Below, piece by piece: positions 1-7,404 of a stretch of DNA of 23,408 bases. Where the stretch lies: positions 1 to 23,408 of the IMG/VR virus record IMGVR_UViG_3300042882_000673. One strand, given 5' to 3'. A program made the position numbers and the translations under genes. The notes under the pieces are model-generated. The model searched no databases and had not been told where the DNA came from. It saw only the letters and a program-made list of their open reading frames with translations. Numbering within the stretch: position 1 is the stretch's first letter; each line of letters starts with the position of its first letter. Origin of the DNA: a virus.

Positions 1-1
1 T

Positions 2-394
2 GGTGGTGAAAATAAAAAGAACTCATCGTCTTGGATTTTACAAGAATGGAAAGCACCAAAGACACAAAGACCTTGGGGCTACTATCGAGTACTTCACGAG
101 GTTCCTGGTGTTAAGGTTAAGGAATTCACAATCAACCCACATCAAAAACTATCAATGCAAAAACACTCAGAACGTTCTGAGCATTGGTTAGTTTCTGAAG
201 GTAAAGTTGATGTTCAAGGTCGTCTAGATGATGGTCAAACCACACCAACATTTATATTAATAAAACACGACTCTCATAACATAGAACAAAAAGAATGGCA
301 TCAATTAATGAACCCATACGATGAGCCTTGTCGTATTATTGAAATTCAATATGGAGAGCAATGTGTTGAAGAAGACATCGAGAGGGAAGAATGA
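2..394 (+). CDS. Mannose-6-phosphate isomerase type II cupin (5' partial)
   Basis: The reading frame is open from base 2 to a TGA at 392-394, so the gene starts outside the window. About 130 residues are visible. The motif RPWGYYRVLHEVPGVKVKE followed by INPHQKLSMQKH and RSEHWLVSEG is the signature of the cupin domain found in type II phosphomannose isomerases and at the C-terminus of bifunctional mannose-1-phosphate guanylyltransferases. This domain binds a metal through the His/Glu residues of the cupin barrel and interconverts fructose-6-phosphate and mannose-6-phosphate. Whether a guanylyltransferase domain precedes it cannot be seen. The stop overlaps the next start by 4 bp (ATGA), so it is co-translated with the glycosyltransferase. 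It pairs functionally with the phosphomannomutase at 15517-16239. The family call is firm; the enzyme activity is inferred. Confidence 0.85.
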   Translation, partial: GGENKKNSSSWILQEWKAPKTQRPWGYYRVLHEVPGVKVKEFTINPHQKLSMQKHSERSEHWLVSEGKVDVQGRLDDGQTTPTFILIKHDSHNIEQKEWHQLMNPYDEPCRIIEIQYGEQCVEEDIEREE

Positions 395-1140
395 AGGTAG
401 CTATTGTTACGCCTACTATAGGCTCTAAACATTTAAAAAAATGTATCGATAGTGTAGACAAACAATCATACGAAAATATAACACACTATATTTTTATTGA
501 TGGTATTGAACACTTTGAAGCAGTAGAAAATATTGCGGAAGGTGCTTCAAAAACAAAAATTGTTGCGCTTGAAGAAAATGTGGGTAAAGGTTGGTATGGA
601 CATCGAGTATATGCCGCATGTTCGTTTTTAGTTAATGCCGATGTTATAGTATACCTTGACGAAGACAATTGGATAGATAGAACGCACATAGAGTCTCTCG
701 TCGATAAGTTAAACGAAACTAACGCTGAGTGGGTTTATTCACTGAGAAATATCTACGAAGAAGACGGTCAGTATGTGTGCCAAGATAATTGCGAGTCTTT
801 AGGTAAATGGTCTACATTCTTCGATAAAGATGTGTATCATATCGATACGTCGTGCTTTGCTGTTAGAAGAGACGTTGCCGTAAAAGTTGGACATTCTTGG
901 TATGGACAGTGGGGTGCTGATAGGCAGTTCTATCATACACTAAAGAAACATTTTCCAAACTACGTATGCACAAATCAACATACAGTCAACTATAGACTAG
1001 GTGGTAACGAAGGATCCGTTAAAAAGGATTTCTTCCTAAAAGGCAACAAACTAATGAGTCATATTCATACAGGAGACTTCCCATGGCTAATAAAAGAGCA
1101 CTTGTTACTGGGGGATCAGGTTACCTTGGTTCTCACGTAG
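391..1140 (+). CDS. Glycosyltransferase, GT-A fold (family 2-like)
   Basis: A 249-residue protein. The start MKVAIVTPTIGSKHLKKCIDSV is the usual beginning of GT-A family 2 enzymes (nucleotide-sugar binding strand plus helix). The acidic motif YLDEDN at about 88-93 fits the metal-binding DXD motif, and WGADRQFY (about 174-181) fits the acceptor-side acidic region. It should move a sugar from a nucleotide donor to an unknown acceptor in the cytoplasm. It overlaps the upstream cupin gene by 4 bp and the downstream epimerase by 58 bp, so the three are one operon. The last 19 or so residues are encoded inside the epimerase gene, in another frame. Donor and acceptor cannot be told; the neighbours suggest a GDP-mannose or UDP-hexose donor. 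Confidence 0.85.
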   Translation: MKVAIVTPTIGSKHLKKCIDSVDKQSYENITHYIFIDGIEHFEAVENIAEGASKTKIVALEENVGKGWYGHRVYAACSFLVNADVIVYLDEDNWIDRTHIESLVDKLNETNAEWVYSLRNIYEEDGQYVCQDNCESLGKWSTFFDKDVYHIDTSCFAVRRDVAVKVGHSWYGQWGADRQFYHTLKKHFPNYVCTNQHTVNYRLGGNEGSVKKDFFLKGNKLMSHIHTGDFPWLIKEHLLLGDQVTLVLT

Positions 1141-2021
1141 CCAAGAAACTTGTGGAAGAAGGCTATCAAGTCGACATATTAGACATCGAAGAGCCACAAC
1201 ATAATTATTATACCGCGTTTTATCGTATCGATATACGAAAAAACCTAGAAACGATATTTAAAATTAACGAGTTTGATATTGTTTATCACTTCGCTGGTCG
1301 AATTGAAGTTGGATTATCTAAACTACAACCAACTGAGTTTTGGGATGTTAATGTTGGTGGTACCGTGAACTTACTAAACACGATGAGCAAATACTCAGTT
1401 AAAAATATAGTGTTTGCTTCCACAGCAGCTGTTTATCTTGCAAGTAACTTACCATTAAGAGAAAACTCTGCTCTAGCAAGTAACTCAGTCTACGGTAAAA
1501 CTAAAAGAGCTTGCGAAGAAGCTATCGTAGATTCAAATCTAAATTATATAATACTTCGATTCTTTAATCTTGCTGGTGCTGACGATTCTGGTCTGATAGG
1601 TGAGAATCATTTTCCAGAAACACATTTGATACCAAACTTACTAAGACAAGAGACTTCGTTGGTTTATGGTAACGATTACAATACGCCCGATGGAACTTGT
1701 ATCAGAGATTATGTTCATGTGAATGATGTTTCGGACGCATGCCTTAAAGCACACAAACACTTAAACGATGGTAAAGTTTCGGATATAATAAATCTAGGTT
1801 CAGGACAAGGTAACTCTGTGTTAGAAGTTATCAATGAGATTGGAGTAGAACTGGGTAAAGAATTAAGTTACGATATCAGAGAAAGAAGAGAGGGCGATCC
1901 ATCTTTTCTAGTTGCAGACATTAGTTATGCAAAAGCAAGACTAGATTGGAAACCAAAATACTCGCTAACTGATATTATAAAGACAGCAATAAAATACGAA
2001 AATAGATTGACAAAAATTTAA
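1083..2021 (+). CDS. galE: NAD-dependent UDP-hexose 4-epimerase (GalE-type)
   Basis: A 312-residue extended short-chain dehydrogenase. The NAD-binding GGSGYLGSH loop is at residues 10-18, STAAVY at 113-118, and the catalytic pair Tyr137-x3-Lys141 in SVYGKTK. Downstream, HFPETHLIPN, YGNDYNTPDGTCIRDYVHV and RREGDPSFLVAD are diagnostic of GalE. It interconverts UDP-glucose and UDP-galactose, or the N-acetyl forms. The ATG at 1083 is correct although it lies 58 bp inside the preceding gene: the nucleotide-binding strand begins at once, and AGGAG at about 1070 is well placed. The length is slightly short of the bacterial 335-340 residues. Host substrate preference cannot be read from sequence. Confidence 0.93.
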   Translation: MANKRALVTGGSGYLGSHVAKKLVEEGYQVDILDIEEPQHNYYTAFYRIDIRKNLETIFKINEFDIVYHFAGRIEVGLSKLQPTEFWDVNVGGTVNLLNTMSKYSVKNIVFASTAAVYLASNLPLRENSALASNSVYGKTKRACEEAIVDSNLNYIILRFFNLAGADDSGLIGENHFPETHLIPNLLRQETSLVYGNDYNTPDGTCIRDYVHVNDVSDACLKAHKHLNDGKVSDIINLGSGQGNSVLEVINEIGVELGKELSYDIRERREGDPSFLVADISYAKARLDWKPKYSLTDIIKTAIKYENRLTKI

Positions 2022-2223
2022 TTTAATGTATTATGGCAGTGTGAATAGATTTATGAATAGAGTATTGAAAGTGACGATTCTTCCTTTGTCGTGTGTCTAG
2101 ATGCGATATACAGTAATGATGCTAATAATAGTTAACACCTCAGAATTGTCATGCTTTCATTTTTAGAGGTGAATCATTGCACTAGAGCAGTATTTTTTTA
2201 TTATTTGATAGGAGTATTATATT
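2022..2223 (+). other. Intergenic region with a weak inverted repeat
   Basis: About 200 bases with no ORF that I trust. CACCTC (2136-2141) and GAGGTG (2166-2171) can pair across a 24-base loop. A T-rich run (2192-2199) precedes the ribosome binding site of the next gene. No clear sigma70 promoter was found. It could be a spacer where a lost small gene once lay, or a leader. Confidence 0.35.
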
Positions 2224-2433
2224 ATGTTACAGGATTTCACAATGAAAATTAAAAACAAACGTTACTTTGATGTCACTGACAAAAAAGATTTAGCAGTATA
2301 TAAAAACTTCTTAACTAAAAAAGGTTGGGGAGCTGAATGTTGCCCATTTTTAATCGAAGAGCCTTACTTAAGTATTCCATATATGATTCAAGAAAAAATT
2401 ACGAAGCATGTGTTGGGTGTTCAAAAAGCTTGA
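2224..2433 (+). CDS. Conserved phage protein of unknown function (69 aa)
   Basis: A small protein whose centre (KKGWGAECCPFLIEEPYLSI, then PYMIQEKI) looks like a short protein I recall in T4-like marine phages, with no known function. The ATG at 2224 has AGGAG ten bases upstream; a later ATG at 2242 is possible but has a worse ribosome binding site. The last codon and the stop (GCT TGA) form part of the -35 box of the promoter at 2430-2457. No membrane segment or enzyme motif is visible; the paired cysteines in ECCPF are notable. Confidence 0.75.
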   Translation: MLQDFTMKIKNKRYFDVTDKKDLAVYKNFLTKKGWGAECCPFLIEEPYLSIPYMIQEKITKHVLGVQKA

Positions 2434-2457
2434 CTTTAATTTTCAATGCGCTATAAT
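2430..2457 (+). promoter_or_regulatory. Sigma70-type promoter
   Basis: TTGACT (2430-2435), a 16-bp spacer and a perfect TATAAT (2452-2457). The -35 box includes the TGA stop codon of the preceding gene. It drives the membrane peptide at 2489 through a leader ending in TTGAGAGG. Confidence 0.8.
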
Positions 2458-2488
2458 AATTATGTGTTATTTATTGAGAGGTAAAAAA

Positions 2489-2587
2489 ATGATTGAAAAT
2501 TCTATTTTGTTAATGATTGGTTTGTTCATATTTTGTTTTGTTGCTGTGGTTGGAGAATACTTAGCTAAGAAATTTGGTTGGGAATAA
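2489..2587 (+). CDS. Single-span membrane peptide (32 aa)
   Basis: A 32-residue ORF with a strong ribosome binding site (GAGAGG, 2476-2481) and its own promoter. The sequence is one hydrophobic stretch, ILLMIGLFIFCFVAVVG, followed by a short Lys-rich tail (AKKFGWE), so it should insert in the inner membrane with the tail inside. It ends one base before the next ATG. No family is recognised. The clean promoter-leader context makes it more likely real than chance. Confidence 0.65.
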   Translation: MIENSILLMIGLFIFCFVAVVGEYLAKKFGWE

Positions 2588-2588
2588 C

Positions 2589-3155
2589 ATGAATATTTTT
2601 TATCTTCACCAAAATACTAAAGTATGTGCAGAAATGCATGTTGATAAACATTGTGTAAAGATGATACTTGAATATGCCCAATTGCTTTCTACTGCTCATC
2701 GCGTTCTTGATGGTAATCAATCTATTGGCGTCAGTAAAACTGGTCGAAAGCAAACTCGATATGTTCTTCCCAATAGTCTTGAATCTGTTCTGTATAGCGC
2801 TACTCATATCAACCATCCATCTGCCGTATGGGTAAGACAGTCTAAAGAAAACTATGACTGGTTAGCCGCAATGCTATTGGATTTATGTAAAGAGTATACA
2901 TATCGATATGATAAAATACACAAATGCGAACAAATCGGTCTTGTAGAAGTATTATCAAACGCACCAAAAAATATATCTAATAATAGTTTCACTGAGCCAA
3001 CACCAGCTATGCCAGATGATGTCAAAGTAGAAAAAAATTCTATAAATAGCTATAGAAACTATTACATTAAACATAAAACCCATTTAGCATCATGGAAAAA
3101 ACGTGACACGCCTAAATGGTATGCTGAAAGCACTATATGCCAACCTACGTATTAA
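2589..3155 (+). CDS. Conserved phage protein, unknown function (188 aa)
   Basis: The start is the ATG at 2589, directly after the stop of the membrane peptide; an upstream in-frame TTG lies within that peptide and is unlikely. The N-terminus NIFYLHQNTKVCAEMHVDKH, then VKMILEYAQLLSTAHR, and the middle HINHPSAVWVRQSKENYDWL are hallmarks of a family common in T4-like and other marine phages, of unknown function. The C-terminus (SYRNYYIKHK, then RDTPKWY) is faintly like the end of T4 endonuclease V, but I would not assign that activity. The ordered His, Cys and Asp residues suggest an enzyme. It overlaps the next gene by 19 bp. Confidence 0.8.
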   Translation: MNIFYLHQNTKVCAEMHVDKHCVKMILEYAQLLSTAHRVLDGNQSIGVSKTGRKQTRYVLPNSLESVLYSATHINHPSAVWVRQSKENYDWLAAMLLDLCKEYTYRYDKIHKCEQIGLVEVLSNAPKNISNNSFTEPTPAMPDDVKVEKNSINSYRNYYIKHKTHLASWKKRDTPKWYAESTICQPTY

Positions 3156-3397
3156 AGAATATTGATACAAATGAAATATTTGAAAAAGTGATGAAAATTT
3201 CTGAGTATGATAGTTACATGAAAGAAAATACTCATGTGATTAGACACCATGATTCAGTTGCACCTCTTGTTGACCCAGGCACTGTCGGTAGACAAAAACC
3301 ACCATCAGATTTTCAAAAGTATATCGTTGACGGTATTCAAAAGCGAAATCATGGCGCATCACCTTCTAGGAAATATAACACACCTAAAGAATGGTAA
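3137..3397 (+). CDS. FmdB-like conserved phage protein (86 aa)
   Basis: The start MPTYVLKNIDTNEIFEKVMKISEYDSY resembles the N-terminal strand of FmdB-type regulatory proteins and their phage homologues. The zinc-ribbon cysteines of cellular FmdB are absent, as is usual for the phage forms I know. The rest (VDPGTVGRQKPPSDFQKYI, then a basic tail) matches the phage version. It overlaps its neighbours on both sides (19 bp and 7 bp), in the operon leading to the exonuclease and PhoH. Function unknown. Confidence 0.75.
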   Translation: MPTYVLKNIDTNEIFEKVMKISEYDSYMKENTHVIRHHDSVAPLVDPGTVGRQKPPSDFQKYIVDGIQKRNHGASPSRKYNTPKEW

Positions 3398-4056
3398 AAC
3401 ATTTTAATCATGTAAAAATACCGCAATTGGATTTTGAAATGGAAGCGGTAACACTAGAAAGCGGTAGAACATACAAAACCCCGCAGGGTAATGTATATAA
3501 GTCAATCACCACCGCATTATCAAAATACAACAAAGACGTAATACAGGAGTGGCGAAAAGCTGTTGGAGAGGAAGAAGCCAATAGAGTTTCTGGTCTTGCT
3601 GCGCGTAGAGGTTCCGCAGTCCATTTAGCGTTCGAAGACTATATCGCAAATAAACTAAACGACATGAAAATTCGAATGATGATGCCAAACATCAAAGAGT
3701 TATTCATGCAACTTAAGCCAGAGATTGATGAACATGTTGGTGTAGTTTATTCTATTGAGCAAGCGCTATATTCAGACACACTTAAAATTGCTGGTCGTTC
3801 GGATTTGATTGCTGAATGGGACGGTGAGATTGCAGTTATCGATTACAAAACATCAACCAGGGAAAAATTAGAAGAGAACATACAGAATTATTTTATGCAG
3901 GGTACCGCTTATGCTTTGATGTTTGAGTATTTAGTTGGGACTCCTATTGATAAGATTGTTATTGCGATTGCGGTTGAACAAAGTAAAAAGCCGCAAATCT
4001 TTGTGAGATATAAAAACAATTATATAAACCATCTCATGGAACTTTTAAATGGCTAG
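3391..4056 (+). CDS. PD-(D/E)XK exonuclease (Cas4/RecB-like)
   Basis: A 221-residue nuclease of the PD-(D/E)XK superfamily. The helical motif RGSAVHLAFEDYI (residues 73-85), the GRSDLIAEWDG motif with Asp138, and VIDYKTS (Asp151-x-Lys153) give the metal-binding core in the usual order. Such proteins are common in T4-like cyanophages and other marine myoviruses, where they are thought to act in DNA end processing or recombination. It overlaps the next gene, PhoH, by 8 bp, so the two are translationally coupled. No iron-sulphur cysteine cluster is visible, unlike Cas4. Substrate and polarity cannot be told from sequence. Confidence 0.88.
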   Translation: MVKHFNHVKIPQLDFEMEAVTLESGRTYKTPQGNVYKSITTALSKYNKDVIQEWRKAVGEEEANRVSGLAARRGSAVHLAFEDYIANKLNDMKIRMMMPNIKELFMQLKPEIDEHVGVVYSIEQALYSDTLKIAGRSDLIAEWDGEIAVIDYKTSTREKLEENIQNYFMQGTAYALMFEYLVGTPIDKIVIAIAVEQSKKPQIFVRYKNNYINHLMELLNG

Positions 4057-4801
4057 ACAAAAAGCAAACACACAAATACAGACGGACGATAATGTCAGAA
4101 TCATAAACAATCGATTAACACTAAGATTAGATGACCTGAAGAAATTTGATCCTCTTACAGATAATCAAAAGAAATTTTTTGATGCATATAAAATTGGCGA
4201 TTACTTTATTGCATTACACGGAGTAGCGGGGACAGGTAAAACGTTTTGCGCTCTTTACAAAGCAATCGAAGAAGTATTGGATAAAGGTAATCCTTTCAAT
4301 AGAATCATCGTTGTTAGGTCTGCGGTTCAGTCTAGGGACATTGGACATTTACCCGGCGACATTGAAGACAAGATGTCTATCTATAAACAACCGTATATCC
4401 AGATATGTGAGACTTTGTTTGGTAGAAAAGATGCTTGGAGTAGACTCGAAGAGCAAAATAAGATAGAATTTATATCTACAAGTTTTATTCGAGGAATGAG
4501 TTTTGATGACGCTATCATTATTGTGGATGAAATGCAGAATCTAACTTACGAAGAAATTGATACCGTGATGACTCGTGTCGGATACAGGTCTAAAATATTG
4601 TGGTGTGGTGATTACAGACAAACGGATTTAAACAAGAAGAAGAATGATATGACGGGTATTTTAAAATTCTTTGATATTGCTCAACATATGAGTGCTTTCA
4701 CTAGAATTGAATTTACACCAGAAGATATTGTTCGTAGTAGTCTAGTGAAAGATTACATTTTAGCAAAATTAAAATATGAGGATTTAGTGGAGAATGCATA
4801 A
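4049..4801 (+). CDS. phoH: PhoH-like P-loop ATPase
   Basis: A 250-residue protein. Walker A GVAGTGKT is at residues 58-65 and Walker B IIIVDEMQN at 157-164. VVRSAVQSRDIGHLPGD and WCGDYRQTDL are typical of the PhoH family, related to the ATPase core of superfamily 1 helicases. PhoH is widespread in marine phages; its role is uncertain (RNA or nucleotide metabolism, or phosphate-stress related). It follows the exonuclease with an 8-bp overlap, and its stop overlaps the next start by one base (TAATG). The family assignment is very secure; the function is not. Confidence 0.95.
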   Translation: MARQKANTQIQTDDNVRIINNRLTLRLDDLKKFDPLTDNQKKFFDAYKIGDYFIALHGVAGTGKTFCALYKAIEEVLDKGNPFNRIIVVRSAVQSRDIGHLPGDIEDKMSIYKQPYIQICETLFGRKDAWSRLEEQNKIEFISTSFIRGMSFDDAIIIVDEMQNLTYEEIDTVMTRVGYRSKILWCGDYRQTDLNKKKNDMTGILKFFDIAQHMSAFTRIEFTPEDIVRSSLVKDYILAKLKYEDLVENA

Positions 4802-5643
4802 TGAGTTATTGGACAATTGGTAAATTTGCGGACTGGCTCAGAGGTACAAAAATTATTGCCTCTGGTACAAGTGAAGAATGGTCAGCATGGAAAAGAAAAG
4901 CGAAAGCTAATCATCCATTTCGATATTGGCTAACTGAAGATGTTTTAGATTCTGTTGAAAAATTTGTTAAGCTTTTGCCTAATAAAATAAATGATGTTAG
5001 GTATTATCTAAACAATCGCTTCACCAGCAAAACACACGCACTTACAAGCACACTCAAACGAGGACAATGGCACGAATTTAATGAAAGACTACTGTTTTGT
5101 TCTTTTGATAGCTTCGTTGACCACATTGAAATTGAAAATGCGTGGAGTCACTTGGTGTGGAGTGATAAAGAAACACGAGCAAAGTATAAAATGCCTTGGT
5201 GGAGACAGAGGTGGTATACCAGGTGGTTTATGGAATGGCGTTCACCTGAAGCAGCAATTGCATATTTAGAATGGGAAATGTCTCTACGAAACACAGAATG
5301 GTATGCAGAAACTGACCCCTTGTATGATACTCCAACAACACAAGCTATAGCAGCAAAAGAGAAATGGAATCTCTACTACTGGTGGAAACACGTTCGACCA
5401 CATCGAGTAGACGTTCACGAATATTGCGGATGGAATGCATATTGTGAAGAACGTAGACTGGGTGTTTTATCTAAAGGTGGAGAATTAGGTGACTATATTT
5501 TTGATAACGATGAATCTAACCAAGATAAAGAGCGTAGCCGTAAAATATTGAAAGATATGGACACACTCGAAAAACAGTTTTCTAGTGAAGACGAAGACAT
5601 GCTTATTCGACTAGTGAAACTAAGAGATAGTCTCTGGACATAA
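4801..5643 (+). CDS. Trp-rich conserved phage protein (280 aa)
   Basis: A soluble protein unusually rich in tryptophan and aromatic residues: GKFADWLRGT near the start, NHPFRYWLTEDVLDSVEKFV, PWWRQRWYTRWFMEWRSPEA, NLYYWWKHVRPHRVD. It belongs to a family seen in many unrelated phages, without an assigned function. The C-terminal 60 residues are acidic and probably form a helix. Its start overlaps the PhoH stop by one base, so it closes that operon; a new promoter follows at 5654. No catalytic motif is evident. The many conserved aromatics hint at binding of nucleic acid or carbohydrate, which is only a guess. Confidence 0.85.
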   Translation: MSYWTIGKFADWLRGTKIIASGTSEEWSAWKRKAKANHPFRYWLTEDVLDSVEKFVKLLPNKINDVRYYLNNRFTSKTHALTSTLKRGQWHEFNERLLFCSFDSFVDHIEIENAWSHLVWSDKETRAKYKMPWWRQRWYTRWFMEWRSPEAAIAYLEWEMSLRNTEWYAETDPLYDTPTTQAIAAKEKWNLYYWWKHVRPHRVDVHEYCGWNAYCEERRLGVLSKGGELGDYIFDNDESNQDKERSRKILKDMDTLEKQFSSEDEDMLIRLVKLRDSLWT

Positions 5644-5653
5644 TATAAATCGC

Positions 5654-5681
5654 TTGACTTAAAATCTCATTATGCTACAAT
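5654..5681 (+). promoter_or_regulatory. Sigma70-type promoter with extended -10
   Basis: TTGACT (5654-5659), 16 bp, TACAAT (5676-5681), with TGC just before the -10 box. It starts the operon of three small genes at 5722, 5952 and 6143. Confidence 0.8.
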
Positions 5682-5683
5682 GT

Positions 5684-5717
5684 TTATGTAGTGATGAGAT
5701 TTTACTTTGTGAGAGGT
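5684..5717 (+). repeat. Leader repeat, type C copy 1
   Basis: A 34-base 5' leader, 33 of 34 bases identical to 6473-6506. It lies between the promoter and the start codon and ends in the GAGAGGT ribosome binding site. Confidence 0.85.
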
Positions 5718-5721
5718 TTAT

Positions 5722-5943
5722 ATGATACGAAATAAAGTTGTTGCTCCCAATGCAGAAATCGTGATTGACCTAAACGGTCCTCAAGGTAATGCATTCTTTC
5801 TACTAGGTTATGCTAACAAACTAGCAAACCAACTAGGTCTAGATGTTCCCCCAATTTTAGAAGCCATGAAAGCTGGTGATTACGAAAACTTAATTCAAGT
5901 GTTCGATAACCACTTCGGTAATTTTGTTGTTCTTGAGCGATAG
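5722..5943 (+). CDS. Conserved phage protein, unknown function (73 aa)
   Basis: The protein reads IVIDLNGPQGNAFFLLGYAN, then LANQLGLDVPPILEAMKAGDYENLIQVFDNHFG. The IDLNGPQGNAF motif marks a small family seen in many phages of diverse type, of unknown function. GAGAGG (5711-5716) lies five bases before the ATG. First gene of a three-gene transcript. Confidence 0.8.
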   Translation: MIRNKVVAPNAEIVIDLNGPQGNAFFLLGYANKLANQLGLDVPPILEAMKAGDYENLIQVFDNHFGNFVVLER

Positions 5944-5951
5944 GAGATATA

Positions 5952-6134
5952 ATGTTAATTTACAATTTTAAAGTCGGTAAAAAAGATTACGAAGTTAAAG
6001 CTGAGTCTGCTGGTCACGCTATGGAGTGGATGAATCGAAACGTGATGGACCAGTTAGATGCTCATCCTTTTGCGTGGTTTGATAGCGCTAAGCCAAATAG
6101 CTACTACGCTGCTTCAGGAAACTTCTTTGATTAA
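5952..6134 (+). CDS. Small phage protein, unknown function (60 aa)
   Basis: TAGGAGATATA precedes the ATG. The protein starts with two short strands (MLIYNFKVGKKDYEVKAES), then a helix (AGHAMEWMNRNVMDQLD) and an aromatic tail. I do not recognise the family. It lies 8 bp after the previous gene and shares its transcript. Confidence 0.7.
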   Translation: MLIYNFKVGKKDYEVKAESAGHAMEWMNRNVMDQLDAHPFAWFDSAKPNSYYAASGNFFD

Positions 6135-6142
6135 AGGTTATA

Positions 6143-6430
6143 ATGTATAATTTTAATCCGTTAGATTCTGATGATTATGATTCCGAATTGGCAGATATTA
6201 TAGAATCTTGCAAATCAGGATATCTAATATCAAATTATTCTATTCCTGATAAAAAAATTGATATAAACAGGAAAGAGAATAAACTTGCTAATGAAAATTT
6301 TGAACAGTATGAAAGACAAAGAAAGAGAAATAATCTTGCACGGGTTGATTCACATTTAGAAAAAGTAAAAAAACATAAATCAGGTTTAATATACTATCCT
6401 GAAAAAAATTATCCAAAAGAATATCAATGA
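6143..6430 (+). CDS. Hypothetical protein (95 aa)
   Basis: A charged protein with an acidic N-terminus (NPLDSDDYDSELADIIES) and a Lys/Arg-rich middle (YERQRKRNNLARVDSHLEKV). No family recognised. It follows the previous gene by 8 bp, with AAAGG before the ATG, and ends just before the next promoter. Confidence 0.7.
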   Translation: MYNFNPLDSDDYDSELADIIESCKSGYLISNYSIPDKKIDINRKENKLANENFEQYERQRKRNNLARVDSHLEKVKKHKSGLIYYPEKNYPKEYQ

Positions 6431-6442
6431 CAACAAAAAAAC

Positions 6443-6470
6443 TTGACTTAAATTCTAATTAGTGTATACT
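6443..6470 (+). promoter_or_regulatory. Sigma70-type promoter
   Basis: TTGACT (6443-6448), 16 bp, TATACT (6465-6470). It drives the genes at 6514, 6829 and 7100. Confidence 0.78.
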
Positions 6471-6472
6471 GG

Positions 6473-6506
6473 TTATGTAGTGATGAGATTTTACTTTATG
6501 AGAGGT
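6473..6506 (+). repeat. Leader repeat, type C copy 2
   Basis: A 34-base leader differing from 5684-5717 at one base. It carries the GAGAGGT ribosome binding site of the gene at 6514. Confidence 0.85.
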
Positions 6507-6513
6507 AATTGAG

Positions 6514-6816
6514 ATGCAAAAATATGATGTTTACCAAATGAATTTCAGAAATGTTCCAGAAGCATTATTAAATATTACTTTTAGACCAAACGCTGAAATG
6601 ATTGTGAATGCAAAAAACTACTATCAAAAAGTTGCTGTGATTGAAGCAGACGGTTTTGATGATGTGTTTGCTATTAGTAATCTAGGTGAAGAAGAACACT
6701 TGATTACTCGTTTAGCTCCGATGCACTCTGTATCTGTCGGTGACGTGATTGTCGATGAAGCAGGTAAAGCAGTGTTTGTCGATATGTTCGGTTTCGGTGA
6801 AGTTCAGTTTAATTAA
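6514..6816 (+). CDS. Conserved phage protein, unknown function (100 aa)
   Basis: A mostly beta protein: YDVYQMNFRNVPEALLNITF, a helix (NAEMIVNAKNYYQKVAVIEA), then DDVFAISNLGEEEHLITRL and a C-terminal SVGDVIVDEAGKAVFVDMFG. The pattern of a small barrel ending in a 'should be visible in the sequence' GDVI strand recurs in phage accessory proteins. No enzyme motif. First gene behind the type C leader. Confidence 0.75.
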   Translation: MQKYDVYQMNFRNVPEALLNITFRPNAEMIVNAKNYYQKVAVIEADGFDDVFAISNLGEEEHLITRLAPMHSVSVGDVIVDEAGKAVFVDMFGFGEVQFN

Positions 6817-6828
6817 GAGGTGAACTAG

Positions 6829-7098
6829 ATGACAACAATCTACCAAGACATTACTAAGAGTAGCGAGTTGATGAATTCGCTAGAGAACATTAGCACTGAT
6901 GACAAGTGCGAGATTACCGATTACACCAATGAAGAATTAATCCACGAAGCTAAGTATGTGTTGTCTTGTTTCTACGAGTCTGGCCATATAAACAATTTTG
7001 CTTTGATAGGAGAAGATGAGGACGATGAGTATAATCGTGCTTGGGCATTAGGTGAAGTGAGTGCATTGAAAAAACTTATTAAAAAGTGGGAAAAATAA
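6829..7098 (+). CDS. Hypothetical acidic protein (89 aa)
   Basis: A strongly acidic helical protein (NEELIHEAKYVLSCFYESGH, GEDEDDEYNRAWALGEVSAL). Low isoelectric point and small size resemble DNA-mimic or inhibitor proteins of phages, but no family is recognised. AAGAGGTG precedes the ATG. It lies between two genes of the same transcript. Confidence 0.72.
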   Translation: MTTIYQDITKSSELMNSLENISTDDKCEITDYTNEELIHEAKYVLSCFYESGHINNFALIGEDEDDEYNRAWALGEVSALKKLIKKWEK

Positions 7099-7099
7099 T

Positions 7100-7366
7100 A
7101 TGAATACAAACATTACACTAAACTATTTTACTGACCCTGGACATGGGTGGATTGAAGTCCCCGTTGATATGCTGAAAGACTTGGGCATAGTTAACAAAAT
7201 AACAACATACTCTTACCGTAAAGGTAACACAGCATTCTTAGAAGAAGATTGCGATAGTGCACTTCTCATTCAAGAATTGACAAAGAACAATATTACATAC
7301 ACACTTAATCAAAAACACACCAATAACGATTCAAAAATTCGAGACTATTACAGTTATTATGCTTGA
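7100..7366 (+). CDS. Conserved phage protein, unknown function (88 aa)
   Basis: The motifs FTDPGHGWIEVPVDMLKDLG, TTYSYRKGNTAFLEEDCD and KHTNNDSKIR define a small family spread over many phages of different types. Its function is unknown. The ATG is one base after the previous stop. The final Ala codon and TGA stop (GCT TGA) lie in a TTGACC box that looks like the -35 of a decayed promoter. Confidence 0.82.
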   Translation: MNTNITLNYFTDPGHGWIEVPVDMLKDLGIVNKITTYSYRKGNTAFLEEDCDSALLIQELTKNNITYTLNQKHTNNDSKIRDYYSYYA

Positions 7367-7390
7367 CCTAAATCTTAAACAAAGCACCAT
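7363..7390 (+). promoter_or_regulatory. Decayed promoter (-35 kept, -10 lost)
   Basis: The sequence CTTGACCTAAATCT (7362-7375) is identical to the start of the cassette at 7919, but the place of the -10, 16 bp on, reads CACCAT. It probably has little or no activity. The methyltransferase at 7405 would then depend on read-through. Confidence 0.5.
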
Positions 7391-7404
7391 TTCAGGAATA
7401 TATC

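Noticed and set aside
2177-2204. TTGCAC-N16-TATTAT promoter
   Set aside because: Weak boxes, and the start point would fall on the ribosome binding site of the gene at 2224.
3041-3048. TATAAATA late promoter box
   Set aside because: It lies inside the coding region of 2589-3155 and encodes ordinary residues; in an AT-rich genome this can be chance. It could still serve the gene at 3137, but nothing supports it.
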